The notes: generated from the sequence alone by a model not told the origin. A stretch of 38,941 nucleotides of DNA from JANNYA01 sp031422315 (GCA_031422315.1 JANOQN010000047.1:1-38941); one strand, 5' to 3'; shown: positions 23,985-32,607, numbered from the stretch's first letter. Numbers and translations: made by a program.

Positions 23985-24374
23985 ATGCAGCGGGTACTTT
24001 TTGTTTGCGTAGAAAACGCCAATCGCAGCCAAATGGCACAGGCGTTTGCGGTGATGCATGGCAAAGGCAAGATAGAGGCGCTGAGCGCTGGCTCTAAGCC
24101 ATCCGGGGTGATAAATCCAAAAGCCGTGCGCTATATGGCCGAGTTGGGCTATGACTTAAGCACGCATCAATCAAAATCACTCGATGAGATCAGCGGCGAA
24201 TTCGATGCGGTAGTGACGATGGGCTGCGGCGATAACTGCCCGTGGATTCCTGCCAAATTGCGCCTCGATTGGCAGCTGCAAGATCCAAAGCACATGGACG
24301 ATACTGACTATCGGAAGGTGCGCGACGACATTGCTGATCGCGTTAAAGCGCTGCTTGTGAGTTTGTCAGAATGA
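23985..24374 (+). CDS. arsC: Arsenate reductase, low-molecular-weight phosphatase type
   Basis: ArsC reduces arsenate to arsenite. The phosphate-binding loop C-x5-R is FVCVENANRSQ with Cys8 and Arg14. A second redox segment, TMGCGDNCP, holds the further cysteines used by thioredoxin-coupled enzymes, and the DPKHMDD motif supplies the acid. At 129 residues the length is usual. The ATG at 23985 has no clear ribosome site and lies three bases behind the previous small ORF, so it probably depends on translational coupling. Its end overlaps the aquaporin gene by four bases. Confidence 0.92.
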   Translation: MQRVLFVCVENANRSQMAQAFAVMHGKGKIEALSAGSKPSGVINPKAVRYMAELGYDLSTHQSKSLDEISGEFDAVVTMGCGDNCPWIPAKLRLDWQLQDPKHMDDTDYRKVRDDIADRVKALLVSLSE

Positions 24375-25075
24375 TCTTCTCTAAGTATCCATCCAAGTAT
24401 TTGTCGGAATTTGTCGGCTCCATTGCGCTGTTAGCGACTGTGGTGGGCTCCGGCATCATGGGCGTACAGCTGGCAAATGGAAATCTGGCGATTGCGCTGC
24501 TGGCAAACGCGGCGGCTACCGCTGCCATACTCTACGTGTTGATTAGCGCGCTTGGGCCTATTTCAGGCGCGCATTTTAATCCGTTGGTGACCATCATTGT
24601 GCGCTGGCGCGGTGAGCTGCGGAACCTCGAATGCATCGGCTATATCGCAGCGCAGCTGCTTGGCGCGTGTATCGGCGTTTTGCTGGCGCATGCCATGTTC
24701 GATTTGCCACTCTGGCAACCGGGTACGCAAATGCGCTCCGGTGCAGCGCTCTGGATTAGTGAAGTCGTTGCAACCGCTGGGCTGATATTGACAATTTTAG
24801 TTGGCATAAAACATCGGCCGCAGTCAGCGCCGGTGCTTGTTGCAAGCTACGTTTTTGCGGCGTATTGGTTCACCGCCAGCACCGCGTTCGCCAATCCAGC
24901 CGTGACAATAGCTCGGGCACTTACGCAAAGCTTTGCAGGAATAAACCCGGGCGATGTGCTCGGCTTTGTGTTAGCGCAGTGCGTGGGAGCGTTGCTTGCT
25001 GTGCGTGTTGCGGCGGGTTTATTGGAGAATTTTACGGGTCAAAATACCGGCGCGCGCTCTAGCAGTGCAAGCTAA
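24371..25075 (+). CDS. aqpS: Aquaglyceroporin in ars operon (AqpS-like)
   Basis: The 234-residue MIP channel has six hydrophobic helices and the two pore half-helices: AHFNPLVTI (an NPL variant of NPA) and FANPAVTIARALTQSFAGI (NPA). The N-terminus (YLSEFVGSIALLATVVGSGIM) is typical. In Sinorhizobium AqpS replaces ArsB/Acr3: ArsC makes arsenite, which leaves down its gradient through the channel. The same arrangement arsR-aqpS-arsC is reported there, and no ArsB or Acr3 is present in this window. The ATG overlaps arsC by four bases, so it is the last gene of the operon. Transport of arsenite is inferred from context. Confidence 0.85.
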   Translation: MIFSKYPSKYLSEFVGSIALLATVVGSGIMGVQLANGNLAIALLANAAATAAILYVLISALGPISGAHFNPLVTIIVRWRGELRNLECIGYIAAQLLGACIGVLLAHAMFDLPLWQPGTQMRSGAALWISEVVATAGLILTILVGIKHRPQSAPVLVASYVFAAYWFTASTAFANPAVTIARALTQSFAGINPGDVLGFVLAQCVGALLAVRVAAGLLENFTGQNTGARSSSAS

Positions 25076-25082
25076 ATTCTTG

Positions 25083-25589
25083 TTACAACGCCACGAAATC
25101 CTCGTCCACCAAACCAATCAGAATCGCTTCGCCGGTTTTTTTCGAAAGCTTGAAATGCCCAAAGCGCGCCGCCTCAAATTTAGCGGCGTCGCCTTCTTGG
25201 AAGAAATAGGCATTGGTTCCTAACCAAACTCTGCCAGCGCGATTTCGATAGCGAATGCGCAAATCTGAACTTGATCCGGCGGTTGTTAGTGAGGCGATAG
25301 ATCGTTCATCGAGCGTGATTTCGGCAGTGCGAAATGTGCTGTCGGCGACACCATTCGCTAAAGCAGATTGCATCGCTGCATCCCGCTCCAGCTGCGCCGC
25401 GAGTTCAAAACGCAGCGTCATAAAGTCGCCCTGCAAAATTGCGCGTGGGTCAACCGGCGCGAGTGCCAAATACACACTGACGCCTTCGCGAACGATGCGC
25501 TCTTTTGCGAAAATCATAAAATTGAGCGCGCCTAAGATCAGCGCACAACCGATGACCAATACCGAACGATGGACACGTGTTGTGATCAT
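25083..25589 (-). CDS. GDYXXLXY domain protein
   Basis: This 168-residue protein has one N-terminal membrane helix (SVLVIGCALILGALNFMIFAKE). It then has the family's defining motif as LQGDFMTLRFEL (GDYxxLxY with Phe for both Tyr-like positions), and a periplasmic beta-rich domain ending in GHFKLSKKTGEAILIGLVDEDF. Start 25589 is chosen over a longer frame because the ATG overlaps the stop of the DUF4401 gene by four bases (25586-25589). It forms the last gene of a three-gene operon with DUF4401 and DUF2157 proteins, a conserved trio. Exact function is unknown. Confidence 0.82.
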   Translation of the reverse strand: MITTRVHRSVLVIGCALILGALNFMIFAKERIVREGVSVYLALAPVDPRAILQGDFMTLRFELAAQLERDAAMQSALANGVADSTFRTAEITLDERSIASLTTAGSSSDLRIRYRNRAGRVWLGTNAYFFQEGDAAKFEAARFGHFKLSKKTGEAILIGLVDEDFVAL

Positions 25590-26503
25590 AAAATACCCCT
25601 GGCTTTGCTGTTGGCTTTCAAGAGCTGCTGTGCGCTTAAGCAAACCAAGCCGATCACCAGCATCAGTACCGATTTTTCGACCAGCGTAGTGCCTAGCGCG
25701 TAATAAAAATGCACGAGATGCGCGAACACGCAGGCGATGCAAAAACCCATCAGCGGCTTGTTTTGCATCATAAAACTCATCATTAAAGCCGCAAACGCCG
25801 CCGCCGCAGACAGCAAGCACCAAATGGCAACGCTACCTTGCCCAAAGGTGCCAAAAATCGCACCAAAGTTTGATAACACACTGGCGCAAGCGAGCCCGAT
25901 CAACAGACCACGCAAGATCGGCAAAAGACCATCGTTCCAAAGCTTGTGGGCGTTTTGCCGCACTAAAACCCAACACAAAATGCTGACCGGCACCCAGGTC
26001 AGCGCCCACCAAAGCAGTGCTTGACCGGTGGGCAGCGCAAACGCCGCATTTGCGCGTGAGTCCCAAAACATATCATCAAAATTGCCCCCAAACGGCATGA
26101 TGCGTATCCAGAACGCCCAGGCGATGACTGCAAAAAATGCGCTAAAGCTGCGGTGCAGACGATTGGGCATAGCTGCGGCCAGCACAATTTGCATGAGCAA
26201 ACACATTGAAGCCATGTGGCCAGGGCTATCAAAACCATCCGCGAGCCCAGCGATCACCAGGCACTGGCCTGCAACGCTTAAGCAAAGCCCAAGCTGAGTG
26301 GCAAAGTCACGATCTTTAGCGAGCAGCATCAGCACAAATGCAGCACCGATCAGCACGATGCCGACGCTGGTGAATTCCCCGGGTGAGTTAAAGTCAAGCA
26401 GCAGCGCAAAGCCCACCAACATCAAAATACCTGCGAGCCATGCCGAGGCGCCTAGCGCCAAACTCAAATACCAAGGCCTTGCGATAGGTAATTGAGCGCT
26501 CAT
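25586..26503 (-). CDS. DUF4401 multi-helix membrane protein
   Basis: The 305-residue product has about eight to ten hydrophobic helices (LSLALGASAWLAGILMLVGFALLL; SMCLLMQIVLAAAMPNRLHRSFSAFFAVIAWAFW). Conserved-looking features are RPWYLSLALGASAWLAG near the start and the C-terminal LVIGLVCLSAQQLLKAN. It overlaps both neighbours by four bases: DUF2157 upstream at 26500-26503 and the GDYXXLXY gene downstream. This tight coupling points to a stoichiometric membrane complex. The family is uncharacterised. Confidence 0.8.
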   Translation of the reverse strand: MSAQLPIARPWYLSLALGASAWLAGILMLVGFALLLDFNSPGEFTSVGIVLIGAAFVLMLLAKDRDFATQLGLCLSVAGQCLVIAGLADGFDSPGHMASMCLLMQIVLAAAMPNRLHRSFSAFFAVIAWAFWIRIMPFGGNFDDMFWDSRANAAFALPTGQALLWWALTWVPVSILCWVLVRQNAHKLWNDGLLPILRGLLIGLACASVLSNFGAIFGTFGQGSVAIWCLLSAAAAFAALMMSFMMQNKPLMGFCIACVFAHLVHFYYALGTTLVEKSVLMLVIGLVCLSAQQLLKANSKARGIL

Positions 26504-27435
26504 AGCGTGTGCTCCATTGCATCAGCTTGACTGTGCCAAAGCCGGTGTAGCTTAAGCAAAATTGAAAACGCCGCGCCGCTGGAAATGAGCACCCAAAACG
26601 AAAGCGCAAAAAACATGCCGATATCACCTAATTCACCGTGACGTGCAAATAGGGTAGTGCTAGTGATGATTAAATTGAACGCCAGCAAGGTAATCGGAAA
26701 TATATCTTTAGGTTTTGCGTGCCAAGCAAACGCCACCAAAGCTGCGCAAGCGACGAGATACAAAACAATAATCGTTTGCCCGCCCTGCGAGCCGAACGCC
26801 AAGCCGATCGATCCGGTGGTCATGAATCCGGCCGCGCAAACCAGCAAAAACCGGTAAAGCCATTGTGACTGCAGGTATTGCAGAAAAATCCACGCTAACG
26901 ATAGATTGATGAGCCCTAGAACCATCCAGTTGACGCTATCGCTGTACTGCGAAAAAAATATCCAAGTTGAGGGTGTTTGCGCATAAAGTGCTAGTGCGGT
27001 GTTTAAAATGACGCTCCAAAATGCCCAGAGTCCAGGCTGTCGGCTAAGCCACGCAAACGGCACGCTGAGTGCCGCCCAAGCGAAAAATAGCTCGTAAGTA
27101 TTCGCGCCGGTTTGAAACGTTTGTCCGTAAAGCCCGAACAGCACGCCGGTCAATACGGTTAAGCCAGTCAAACCCAACGCACCAATGACGTGGCTTGCCG
27201 GTTTAATCCACGCGAACACGGCACACAGCACAAAAAGCCCCTCAAACAGGCCAAAACGCTGCCAACGGCTCATGTGCTGCCAATTTGCCGCCAGAAAGAA
27301 AATTGCACCGGCGCTCAAGCTAATAATGCCCGCTGATTGCAGCGAGGTTTGCCAAAAGGCCTGCCACTGTTCACGCGAGGGTGCTGCCAGTGGCGCATTG
27401 TGTTGCTCGTGGGTAATTTCGCTCAGGTGGTTCAC
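26500..27435 (-). CDS. DUF2157 membrane protein
   Basis: The 311-residue product starts with a short soluble part (REQWQAFWQTSLQSAG) then IISLSAGAIFFLAANWQHMSRWQRFGLFEGLFVL, the standard opening of DUF2157 proteins, followed by about ten more helices. The start codon is GTG at 27435 and no good Shine-Dalgarno sequence is visible. It is the first gene of the three-gene membrane operon and likely carries its promoter within 27436-27686, shared divergently with the response-regulator gene. Confidence 0.82.
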   Translation of the reverse strand: MNHLSEITHEQHNAPLAAPSREQWQAFWQTSLQSAGIISLSAGAIFFLAANWQHMSRWQRFGLFEGLFVLCAVFAWIKPASHVIGALGLTGLTVLTGVLFGLYGQTFQTGANTYELFFAWAALSVPFAWLSRQPGLWAFWSVILNTALALYAQTPSTWIFFSQYSDSVNWMVLGLINLSLAWIFLQYLQSQWLYRFLLVCAAGFMTTGSIGLAFGSQGGQTIIVLYLVACAALVAFAWHAKPKDIFPITLLAFNLIITSTTLFARHGELGDIGMFFALSFWVLISSGAAFSILLKLHRLWHSQADAMEHTL

Positions 27436-27649
27436 TTGGGGCGTTCACTGGGTTTGAAGCTCCGCACAATAGCAAGTGCATTAACTGATCGCACTTTTTT
27501 AGCGTTTCGGCGCAGATCGGCGGGCTTTAGTCGACTCTAGGTATCAATTGGCTGAGCTTTGACTGCGTTTTGCGTCGGATAAAACACCAGCGGGTAGAAA
27601 AGTTCTCGCGATTATTGAATTAAGGCGATTGCCTCGCGTAGATTAAATC

Positions 27650-27655
27650 TATAAT
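27650..27655 (+). promoter_or_regulatory. -10 box of the response-regulator promoter
   Basis: A consensus TATAAT lies 31 bases before the ATG at 27687. The best -35 partner is TTGCCT (27629-27634) with a short 15-bp spacer, so the promoter may be weak or activator-dependent. Confidence 0.55.
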
Positions 27656-27686
27656 CGCGATCTCAGTTTGTAGACGGAAATACTTC

Positions 27687-28826
27687 ATGGCGACCCAAAC
27701 TCCCGACCAAGAATTGATAGCGCGTCAAGCCCGAGAAGTTTTTCAAGCCGCAAGAGCCAGCGTCACAGTGACTTGGAATCGCGATCAAGCGCGGGAATTG
27801 TATGAGCTAGCTGATTCGCTATCTGAGCAAGCGCAAGAACATCATCTAGACGAATTGGGTGAAGCGCTGCTGGGCTACGGCGCTTATTTAAGCTCATTTG
27901 TGGATGGCGCGATTTCCCCGAAACCGGCGCAGCTCGGTCAGCTCGGTACCTTGGCCGAGGGCATTGGCGAAGCTTTATTTCGCTTGCAAATGGACGTGTC
28001 CGTTACCGAGCTGACGCATGAGCCCACCATTGTTGAGTCTGAGCGACCGATCGTTTGCTACTTGGGCGCAAGGCCAGAGCGCGCGCGCGAGCTAGATTGG
28101 CAGCTCTCCAACATTGGCTTCCAAGTCAAACATATCGAAAATGCGGCCACTGTTATTAGTCAGCTAACGAATGAACACGTGCAAGCCCTGCTGATCGATA
28201 TTGAGCAGCTGAAAAGCTGGCAAGTAGTGGTGGGTGCACGCGGTGGTAAGGCCGCCATGCTGCCGCCCTTGATCGTGCTAGCCAATGAGGACGATCTTGA
28301 GCTGCGCCTGCGCGCGATTCGCAGTGGTGCGGATCAATTTTTTGTTTACGAGGCTGACAAAGCCAAAATCGGCAAGCGTTTAAATGAGCTAGTGGAAGAT
28401 CGCCGCAAACCCTATCAAGTGCTGATTATTGACGATGATGTGTCAATGACGATGTTCCTAGATTCCGTGCTGCGCCATAACGGCATGGTGACTTGCGTGC
28501 TGAATACACCGACTAACGCATTGAAAATACTCGAAGATTTCAGCCCTGATGTGATTTTGGCTGATCTTTACATGCCCGATATTACCGGTTTGGAGCTGCT
28601 AGCGCTGTATCGCTCACACCAGCGCACGGTGTTTACCCCGGTGATTTTATTGAGTGGCGATGATGACACCGAAAAACGCTTCGATGCACTGCATTTTGGT
28701 GGCGACGACTATTTGACCAAGCCGATTCGCCCGCGCCATTTGGTCGCCGCCGTTACCAATCGCGCCCGGCGCGCAAGATGGCAGCAGCGCGAACTGGTGG
28801 CATCCCGCGCTCAGAATCCGGGTTGA
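27687..28826 (+). CDS. Response regulator with tandem receiver domains, first one degenerate
   Basis: Three parts can be seen in 379 residues. About 1-100 is helical and Hpt-like (EVFQAARASVTVTWNRDQARELYELADSL). About 120-235 is a receiver-like domain lacking the acidic pocket and the Lys (it has ANEDDLELRLRAIRSGADQFFVYEAD). About 244-370 is a full receiver with LIIDDD (Asp249-251), phospho-acceptor Asp293 in LADLYMPDITG, LSG, and Lys345 in YLTKPI. There is no output domain, so it likely signals by protein contact. Proteins of this layout usually carry a GGDEF or HD-GYP tail, which is absent here. No histidine kinase gene is nearby. A TATAAT lies upstream. Confidence 0.82.
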   Translation: MATQTPDQELIARQAREVFQAARASVTVTWNRDQARELYELADSLSEQAQEHHLDELGEALLGYGAYLSSFVDGAISPKPAQLGQLGTLAEGIGEALFRLQMDVSVTELTHEPTIVESERPIVCYLGARPERARELDWQLSNIGFQVKHIENAATVISQLTNEHVQALLIDIEQLKSWQVVVGARGGKAAMLPPLIVLANEDDLELRLRAIRSGADQFFVYEADKAKIGKRLNELVEDRRKPYQVLIIDDDVSMTMFLDSVLRHNGMVTCVLNTPTNALKILEDFSPDVILADLYMPDITGLELLALYRSHQRTVFTPVILLSGDDDTEKRFDALHFGGDDYLTKPIRPRHLVAAVTNRARRARWQQRELVASRAQNPG

Positions 28827-28849
28827 GTGGCGGTTCGTGGTTACACGGG

Positions 28850-30037
28850 TTAAATGCCGAGCACTACATCTAACTCAATGTCGGGTCGAAGCGCCTGCAA
28901 AAAGTGGATCAAAGGTATGCAATCAACTTCTTGAATTTTCAAGCGTTCTTGGCCCATGTGCAAAAGCGCTACTTTTGCCTCTGGATAGTCAATTCGAAAC
29001 TCACGCAGTGCGCGAACGTCTTTGCTGTGCAAGATGGATGAGCGCTTGACTTCAATTGCCACAAAGCTTTGACCATAGACGATAAAGTCAATCTCGCTAC
29101 CAGATTTGGTGCGCCAGTAAAACAGCTTTTCGTCTAGCCTTCGATAGTCCAGATAGGCCCGCAAGTGCTGAGCGACAATCCCTTCGAGCGCGCTGCCTTC
29201 AATTTCTTCGGTGCTATCGAGCGGCCCGCGTGGGCGTAACGATCTAAACACGCCAGTATCAAAAAAATAGAATTTTTCGTGCGCAACAAGTTGACGCTGC
29301 GCGCGTTTAGTAAACACCGGCACGCTAAAGCAAAGCAACAAATCATGCAGAATTTCAAAATAAGACACAGTGGTTTTACGACTCACCTGACACTCGCGCG
29401 CCACGGATGCCAGATTGATGAGCGCCCCGTGCGAGAAGCTGATTGCTTCTAAAAATCTCGCGAACCCTGCTACGTCTCGCACCAACGCTTCAGCCTGTAC
29501 TTCTTCACGAAGGTAAAGCTCGGCATACGCACTCAATGTGTGTTCGGGCTCTTTCGCGTGCCAGATCAACGGCGTAAGGCCAATGCGCAGGGCTCGTGGT
29601 AAGTCAAACTGCGCGCCTAGTTCTGCTGCCAAGTAAGGGTGCATTCGCAGCTGATGCAAACGACCACCTAATAAATTGCTCGCACCTTTACGCAATTTGC
29701 GGGCACTTGATCCGATTAATACTGCCAGCAAAGGTGGTTGTTCGGCGCGCGCGCGTTGCTCAATTTCATCGTGCAATACGTCAAGCAGCGCAGGCACTTT
29801 TTGGATTTCATCGATAACGAGTGTCGTAAAGCCGTCGTTTTTGCTCGCAGCAGCTAGCAATTCACGCAAGCGCTCCGGCCTTGCCAGGTAGCTGCGCTAC
29901 AAAGCCGGGTCTAGCAAATCCAGCCATAGCGCGCTTGGAAAAGTTGCACGAAGCCAAGTGGATTTGCCCGTGCCACGGGGCCCAAGTAGCAAACAACTTT
30001 GCGTTGGTTGCGGTAAAAAACGTCCTAGTGCCGCCAT
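28850..30037 (-). pseudogene. DUF4143/AAA_14 ATPase gene interrupted by one amber codon
   Basis: Reading from ATG 30037 gives a complete AAA_14/DUF4143 protein: Walker A LLLGPRGTGKST, then LLDPAL and an in-frame TAG (29897-29899, codon 47) where Tyr is expected before RSYLARPERLRELL. The remaining 349 codons are intact: Walker B TLVIDEIQKVP, sensor GSSARKLRKG, YLREEVQAEA, the DUF4143 nuclease-like core FYWRTKSGSEIDFI and AIEVKRSS. A single base change therefore separates it from a full-length gene. The downstream part alone (TTG at 29869) would lack the ATP-binding loop. It may be a recent pseudogene, an amber readthrough gene, or a sequencing error. Confidence 0.85.
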
Positions 30038-30062
30038 AAATGCTGCCTAAACTTCCCTGATA

Positions 30063-30095
30063 GGGAAAAATATGCAGCATATTTGTCCCATTATA
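30063..30095 (-). promoter_or_regulatory. Operator-like palindrome and -10 box for the DUF4143 gene
   Basis: A 27-bp palindrome with one mismatched pair (13-nt arms 30063-30075 and 30077-30089, core AAATATGCAGCATATTT) lies 26 bases ahead of the ATG. On the minus strand TATAAT (30090-30095) abuts it, so transcription would start inside the palindrome. A bound repressor, perhaps the ATPase itself or an unlinked regulator, is plausible. Confidence 0.5.
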
Positions 30096-30145
30096 TGTTT
30101 TTTGCAAGCATTCGTTTTCGAAAATGTCTAGGGCGGCCCCTGCCA

Positions 30146-30290
30146 GCAATGCCATTAACTTAAGGAATTTTCGCCGAAAACTTGTCATCGCGAGGAGCAA
30201 AGCGACGTGGCGATCTCAGGCGCCGAGATTGCTTCACTGCGTTCGCAATGACGAAACGACGATCAATGTGGTTTAAGTTAATGGCATTGC
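30146..30290. mobile_element. 145-bp MITE-like element with 18-bp perfect terminal inverted repeats
   Basis: GCAATGCCATTAACTTAA (30146-30163) and its exact complement (30273-30290) bracket a non-coding core. The core holds a second nested inverted repeat (30184-30252) beginning GTCATCGCGAGGAGC and ending TCGCAATGAC, a sequence type dispersed in many bacterial genomes. No transposase is present. The short frames that cross it are not credible genes. Confidence 0.75.
30184..30252. repeat. Dispersed GTCATTGCGAGGAGC-type palindromic repeat
   Basis: The ends GTCATCGCGA and TCGCAATGAC pair with one mismatch, and the interior GCGATCTC/GAGATTGC extends the stem. The family is widely scattered in proteobacterial and other genomes. 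Confidence 0.7.
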
Positions 30291-30371
30291 CGCCGCCAGG
30301 CCCAGCAGGTTGGTTAGTATCGCGCCTTTGGCGCTTTGCTCTAGGCTTTTTAAGCGTTGAATTAAGGCACG

Positions 30372-31640
30372 CTAGCGTGTCGCGCTCACATGCCGCTGGG
30401 AAAACCAAATCGCATAGAGGATCGGCAGCATCAGCAATACCCATTCAATATTTTGTTGGCGAATCCAAGGGAATACTTTAATACCAGCCCCAAAAACTGC
30501 TAGCGCTAGCGCTAAATTCAAACCGACCCTTATAAAAGCGGTTTTGAAAAGCTTGCTAGCACCGGGTGCGGCCAACAGCCATAAAGGATTCAGAAGAAAT
30601 AAATTATGATTCCAATGTGCATCCGAGTGATTGGTCAGCTGCAAAAAAAGTAATAGCGCGCCGAATAACCCAACAACCAGAGCAAAAGCCCCTGGGGTTA
30701 GCATGCTTATAATTTGGCGCGCTTTGCTTGCGTTAGTGGGTAAAAAGCGCGCAATGGCGGCAAGCGCAAGCGCAATTAACAACCCAGTTATTCCGAATCG
30801 ATAGCGCCAATCAGGCTGTGCCGGCACATTTGGCATATTGGGTTGGATGAGTTGCGTGCTGCGTACCATCGGCTCGCCATCTATGGTTTTGTCAGCAATG
30901 CCACGCATAAGTTGGCCTGGAATAAAATATTCCTCATAAAAGCTCAGTGGCCGGTCAGTCGCTGGCCCCAAACCGGCGTGTATGCCCAAATAAAGCCATA
31001 ATTCACCCTGCGCATGCGCCAAACCTAGGCTTCTAAAGGTTTGTCCTGTAGCCCGGCCTTGTACGGACTTTTCAATCGCGCCGTTAAAAGCGATATTGAG
31101 CGCATCGCGCAGCTTGGTTGAACAATTTTGCCGAAAATAATCATATCGATAGCGTTCGTTTGGCGCCGTTGTTTGCGAAATAAGCAGCTCCGTTAGCATA
31201 TTGGCCTGCGAGCGCGATAAATTCAGCAATTGCAAGGATATGGCACGTTCTTGCGATTGATAATAGGCAATATCGTCCAGTGCGCGTATTTGTACGCCTT
31301 CGTAGCTCATTTTGCCCTGAATAAAATTCGGCAAAAACCCTGATTCCGTCATGTCAAAATAGCCGAAATTAAACGCAATCGCCTGCGGGCTAATGCCAAA
31401 GGGCGATATTTCTCTGGGGTTTGGGTCAATAATAATCGCGTTATGGCCAAAGCGTTCCCAGTAAATCTCGCCGGGCGCAATCGTCATTAAATAAACCGCT
31501 GGCGTTGCTGCGCTAACGTTCGATTCGGCTATATAAGGTTGAGGCAGCGCTTGTGCAATGCTTTTGAGGCTTATTGATAGCGCGCAAACTAGCGTAAATA
31601 TTAAAAATACCGCGGCGCGCAGGCGTTTAAAGCCGTCCAT
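30372..31640 (-). CDS. DUF4105 (Lnb-like) membrane protein
   Basis: A signal/anchor helix (AVFLIFTLVCALSISLKSIAQA) leads into a periplasmic DUF4105 domain. Its landmarks are VYLMTIAPGEIYWERFGHNAIIIDP, FNFGYFDM, QGKMSYEGVQI and the signature YRYDYFRQNCSTKLRDAL with its conserved Asn-Cys-Ser. From about residue 290 on there are four or five membrane helices to the end. At 422 residues it is of usual size. The Asn-Cys region and upstream His suggest a papain-like fold, but the role in bacteria is not established. Its ATG overlaps the last base of the corC stop codon, so the two form one transcript. Confidence 0.85.
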   Translation of the reverse strand: MDGFKRLRAAVFLIFTLVCALSISLKSIAQALPQPYIAESNVSAATPAVYLMTIAPGEIYWERFGHNAIIIDPNPREISPFGISPQAIAFNFGYFDMTESGFLPNFIQGKMSYEGVQIRALDDIAYYQSQERAISLQLLNLSRSQANMLTELLISQTTAPNERYRYDYFRQNCSTKLRDALNIAFNGAIEKSVQGRATGQTFRSLGLAHAQGELWLYLGIHAGLGPATDRPLSFYEEYFIPGQLMRGIADKTIDGEPMVRSTQLIQPNMPNVPAQPDWRYRFGITGLLIALALAAIARFLPTNASKARQIISMLTPGAFALVVGLFGALLLFLQLTNHSDAHWNHNLFLLNPLWLLAAPGASKLFKTAFIRVGLNLALALAVFGAGIKVFPWIRQQNIEWVLLMLPILYAIWFSQRHVSATR

Positions 31641-32488
31641 TAATCAAAGCGCGAGATGGTTACAGCGTGCAGCCTGCGATCATCCGCTTCCACCACATTG
31701 AATTGGAAGCCTTCAAGCTCGATGCTTTCGCCCACTTCCGGCAAATGCCCAAACGCATGCACTAAAATACCTCCGATCGTGTCGCGATCTGCGTCGGAAA
31801 AATCCGCACCGAAATTCTCGTTGAATTCGGCAATCGGCATCAGCGCGCGCACCGTTACCACGCCATCGCTGTGGGTTTCGACGAACGTTTCAGGGTGATC
31901 TTCAGCGTCGTGCTCATCATCAATCGGCCCGACAATCTCCTCAAGCACGTCTTCAATCGTGACTAGCCCGGCGATGCCACCGTATTCGTTCACCACTACC
32001 GCCATGTGCGCGCGATCACGCCGAAATTCTTTGAGCAGCTCATTCAATCGTTTGGATTCTGGCACCAGCCGGGCAGGCCGAAGCAGTGTGGATACGTCTG
32101 GCGGAATCACTTGCGCAGCAAAACATTTGAGCAAATCCTTCGCCAGCAAAATGCCGATTACCTTTTCGTCATCGGATTCCACCTGCACCGGAAAGCGCGA
32201 ATGCCCAGATTCAATCGCAATTTTGAGCACTTCATCAAAAGATTGCTCCAGCGTCATGGACGTCACCTGCGCACGCGGCACCATGACATCAGCCACGGTT
32301 TGCGTGTTGACCGATAGCACGCCTTCGAGCATGCCGAGTGTTTCAGCATCCAGCACGCCGTTTTGCCGAGCTTGTCGAAGCTCCTCGAGTAAATCATTGT
32401 GGCTGCGCGCTTCGCCGCCTAAAAGTGCAAGGCCAAGTCGTTCAAGCCAGGTACGGACAGGCGTGTTGCCTGTGGATATTTCAGCCAT
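31640..32488 (-). CDS. corC: CorC/YbeX-type CBS domain protein (HlyC/CorC family)
   Basis: The 282-residue soluble protein has, in order, an N-terminal helical lead (LLEELRQARQNGVLDAETLGMLEGVLSV), the NTQTVADVMVPRAQVTSM motif opening a CBS pair (about 65-190; VIGILLAKDLLK, MAVVVNEYGGIAGLVTIEDVLEEIVG) and a CorC_HlyC domain (FGADFSDADRDTIGGILVHAFGHLPEVGESIELEGFQF). E. coli YbeX/CorC has the same layout and is tied to Mg/Co efflux and ribosome maturation. In many genomes lnt follows corC; here a DUF4105 gene does. It is the first gene of a two-gene operon. Confidence 0.92.
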   Translation of the reverse strand: MAEISTGNTPVRTWLERLGLALLGGEARSHNDLLEELRQARQNGVLDAETLGMLEGVLSVNTQTVADVMVPRAQVTSMTLEQSFDEVLKIAIESGHSRFPVQVESDDEKVIGILLAKDLLKCFAAQVIPPDVSTLLRPARLVPESKRLNELLKEFRRDRAHMAVVVNEYGGIAGLVTIEDVLEEIVGPIDDEHDAEDHPETFVETHSDGVVTVRALMPIAEFNENFGADFSDADRDTIGGILVHAFGHLPEVGESIELEGFQFNVVEADDRRLHAVTISRFD

Positions 32489-32607
32489 TGGGTTGTGGGT
32501 AGTTTTTTGACAGGCTCACATGAGCGCTCGCTATTCTAACGCAGCTTAAGGTCAGTCGGTAGCAATCGAAACAAGATGAATGAAAGATGCCCATAAAGTT
32601 ATCAGGT

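Noticed and set aside
30182..30481. Short frames on both strands across 30160-30481
   Set aside because: They are frames through the MITE and its inner palindrome; the predicted peptides are the translated repeats.
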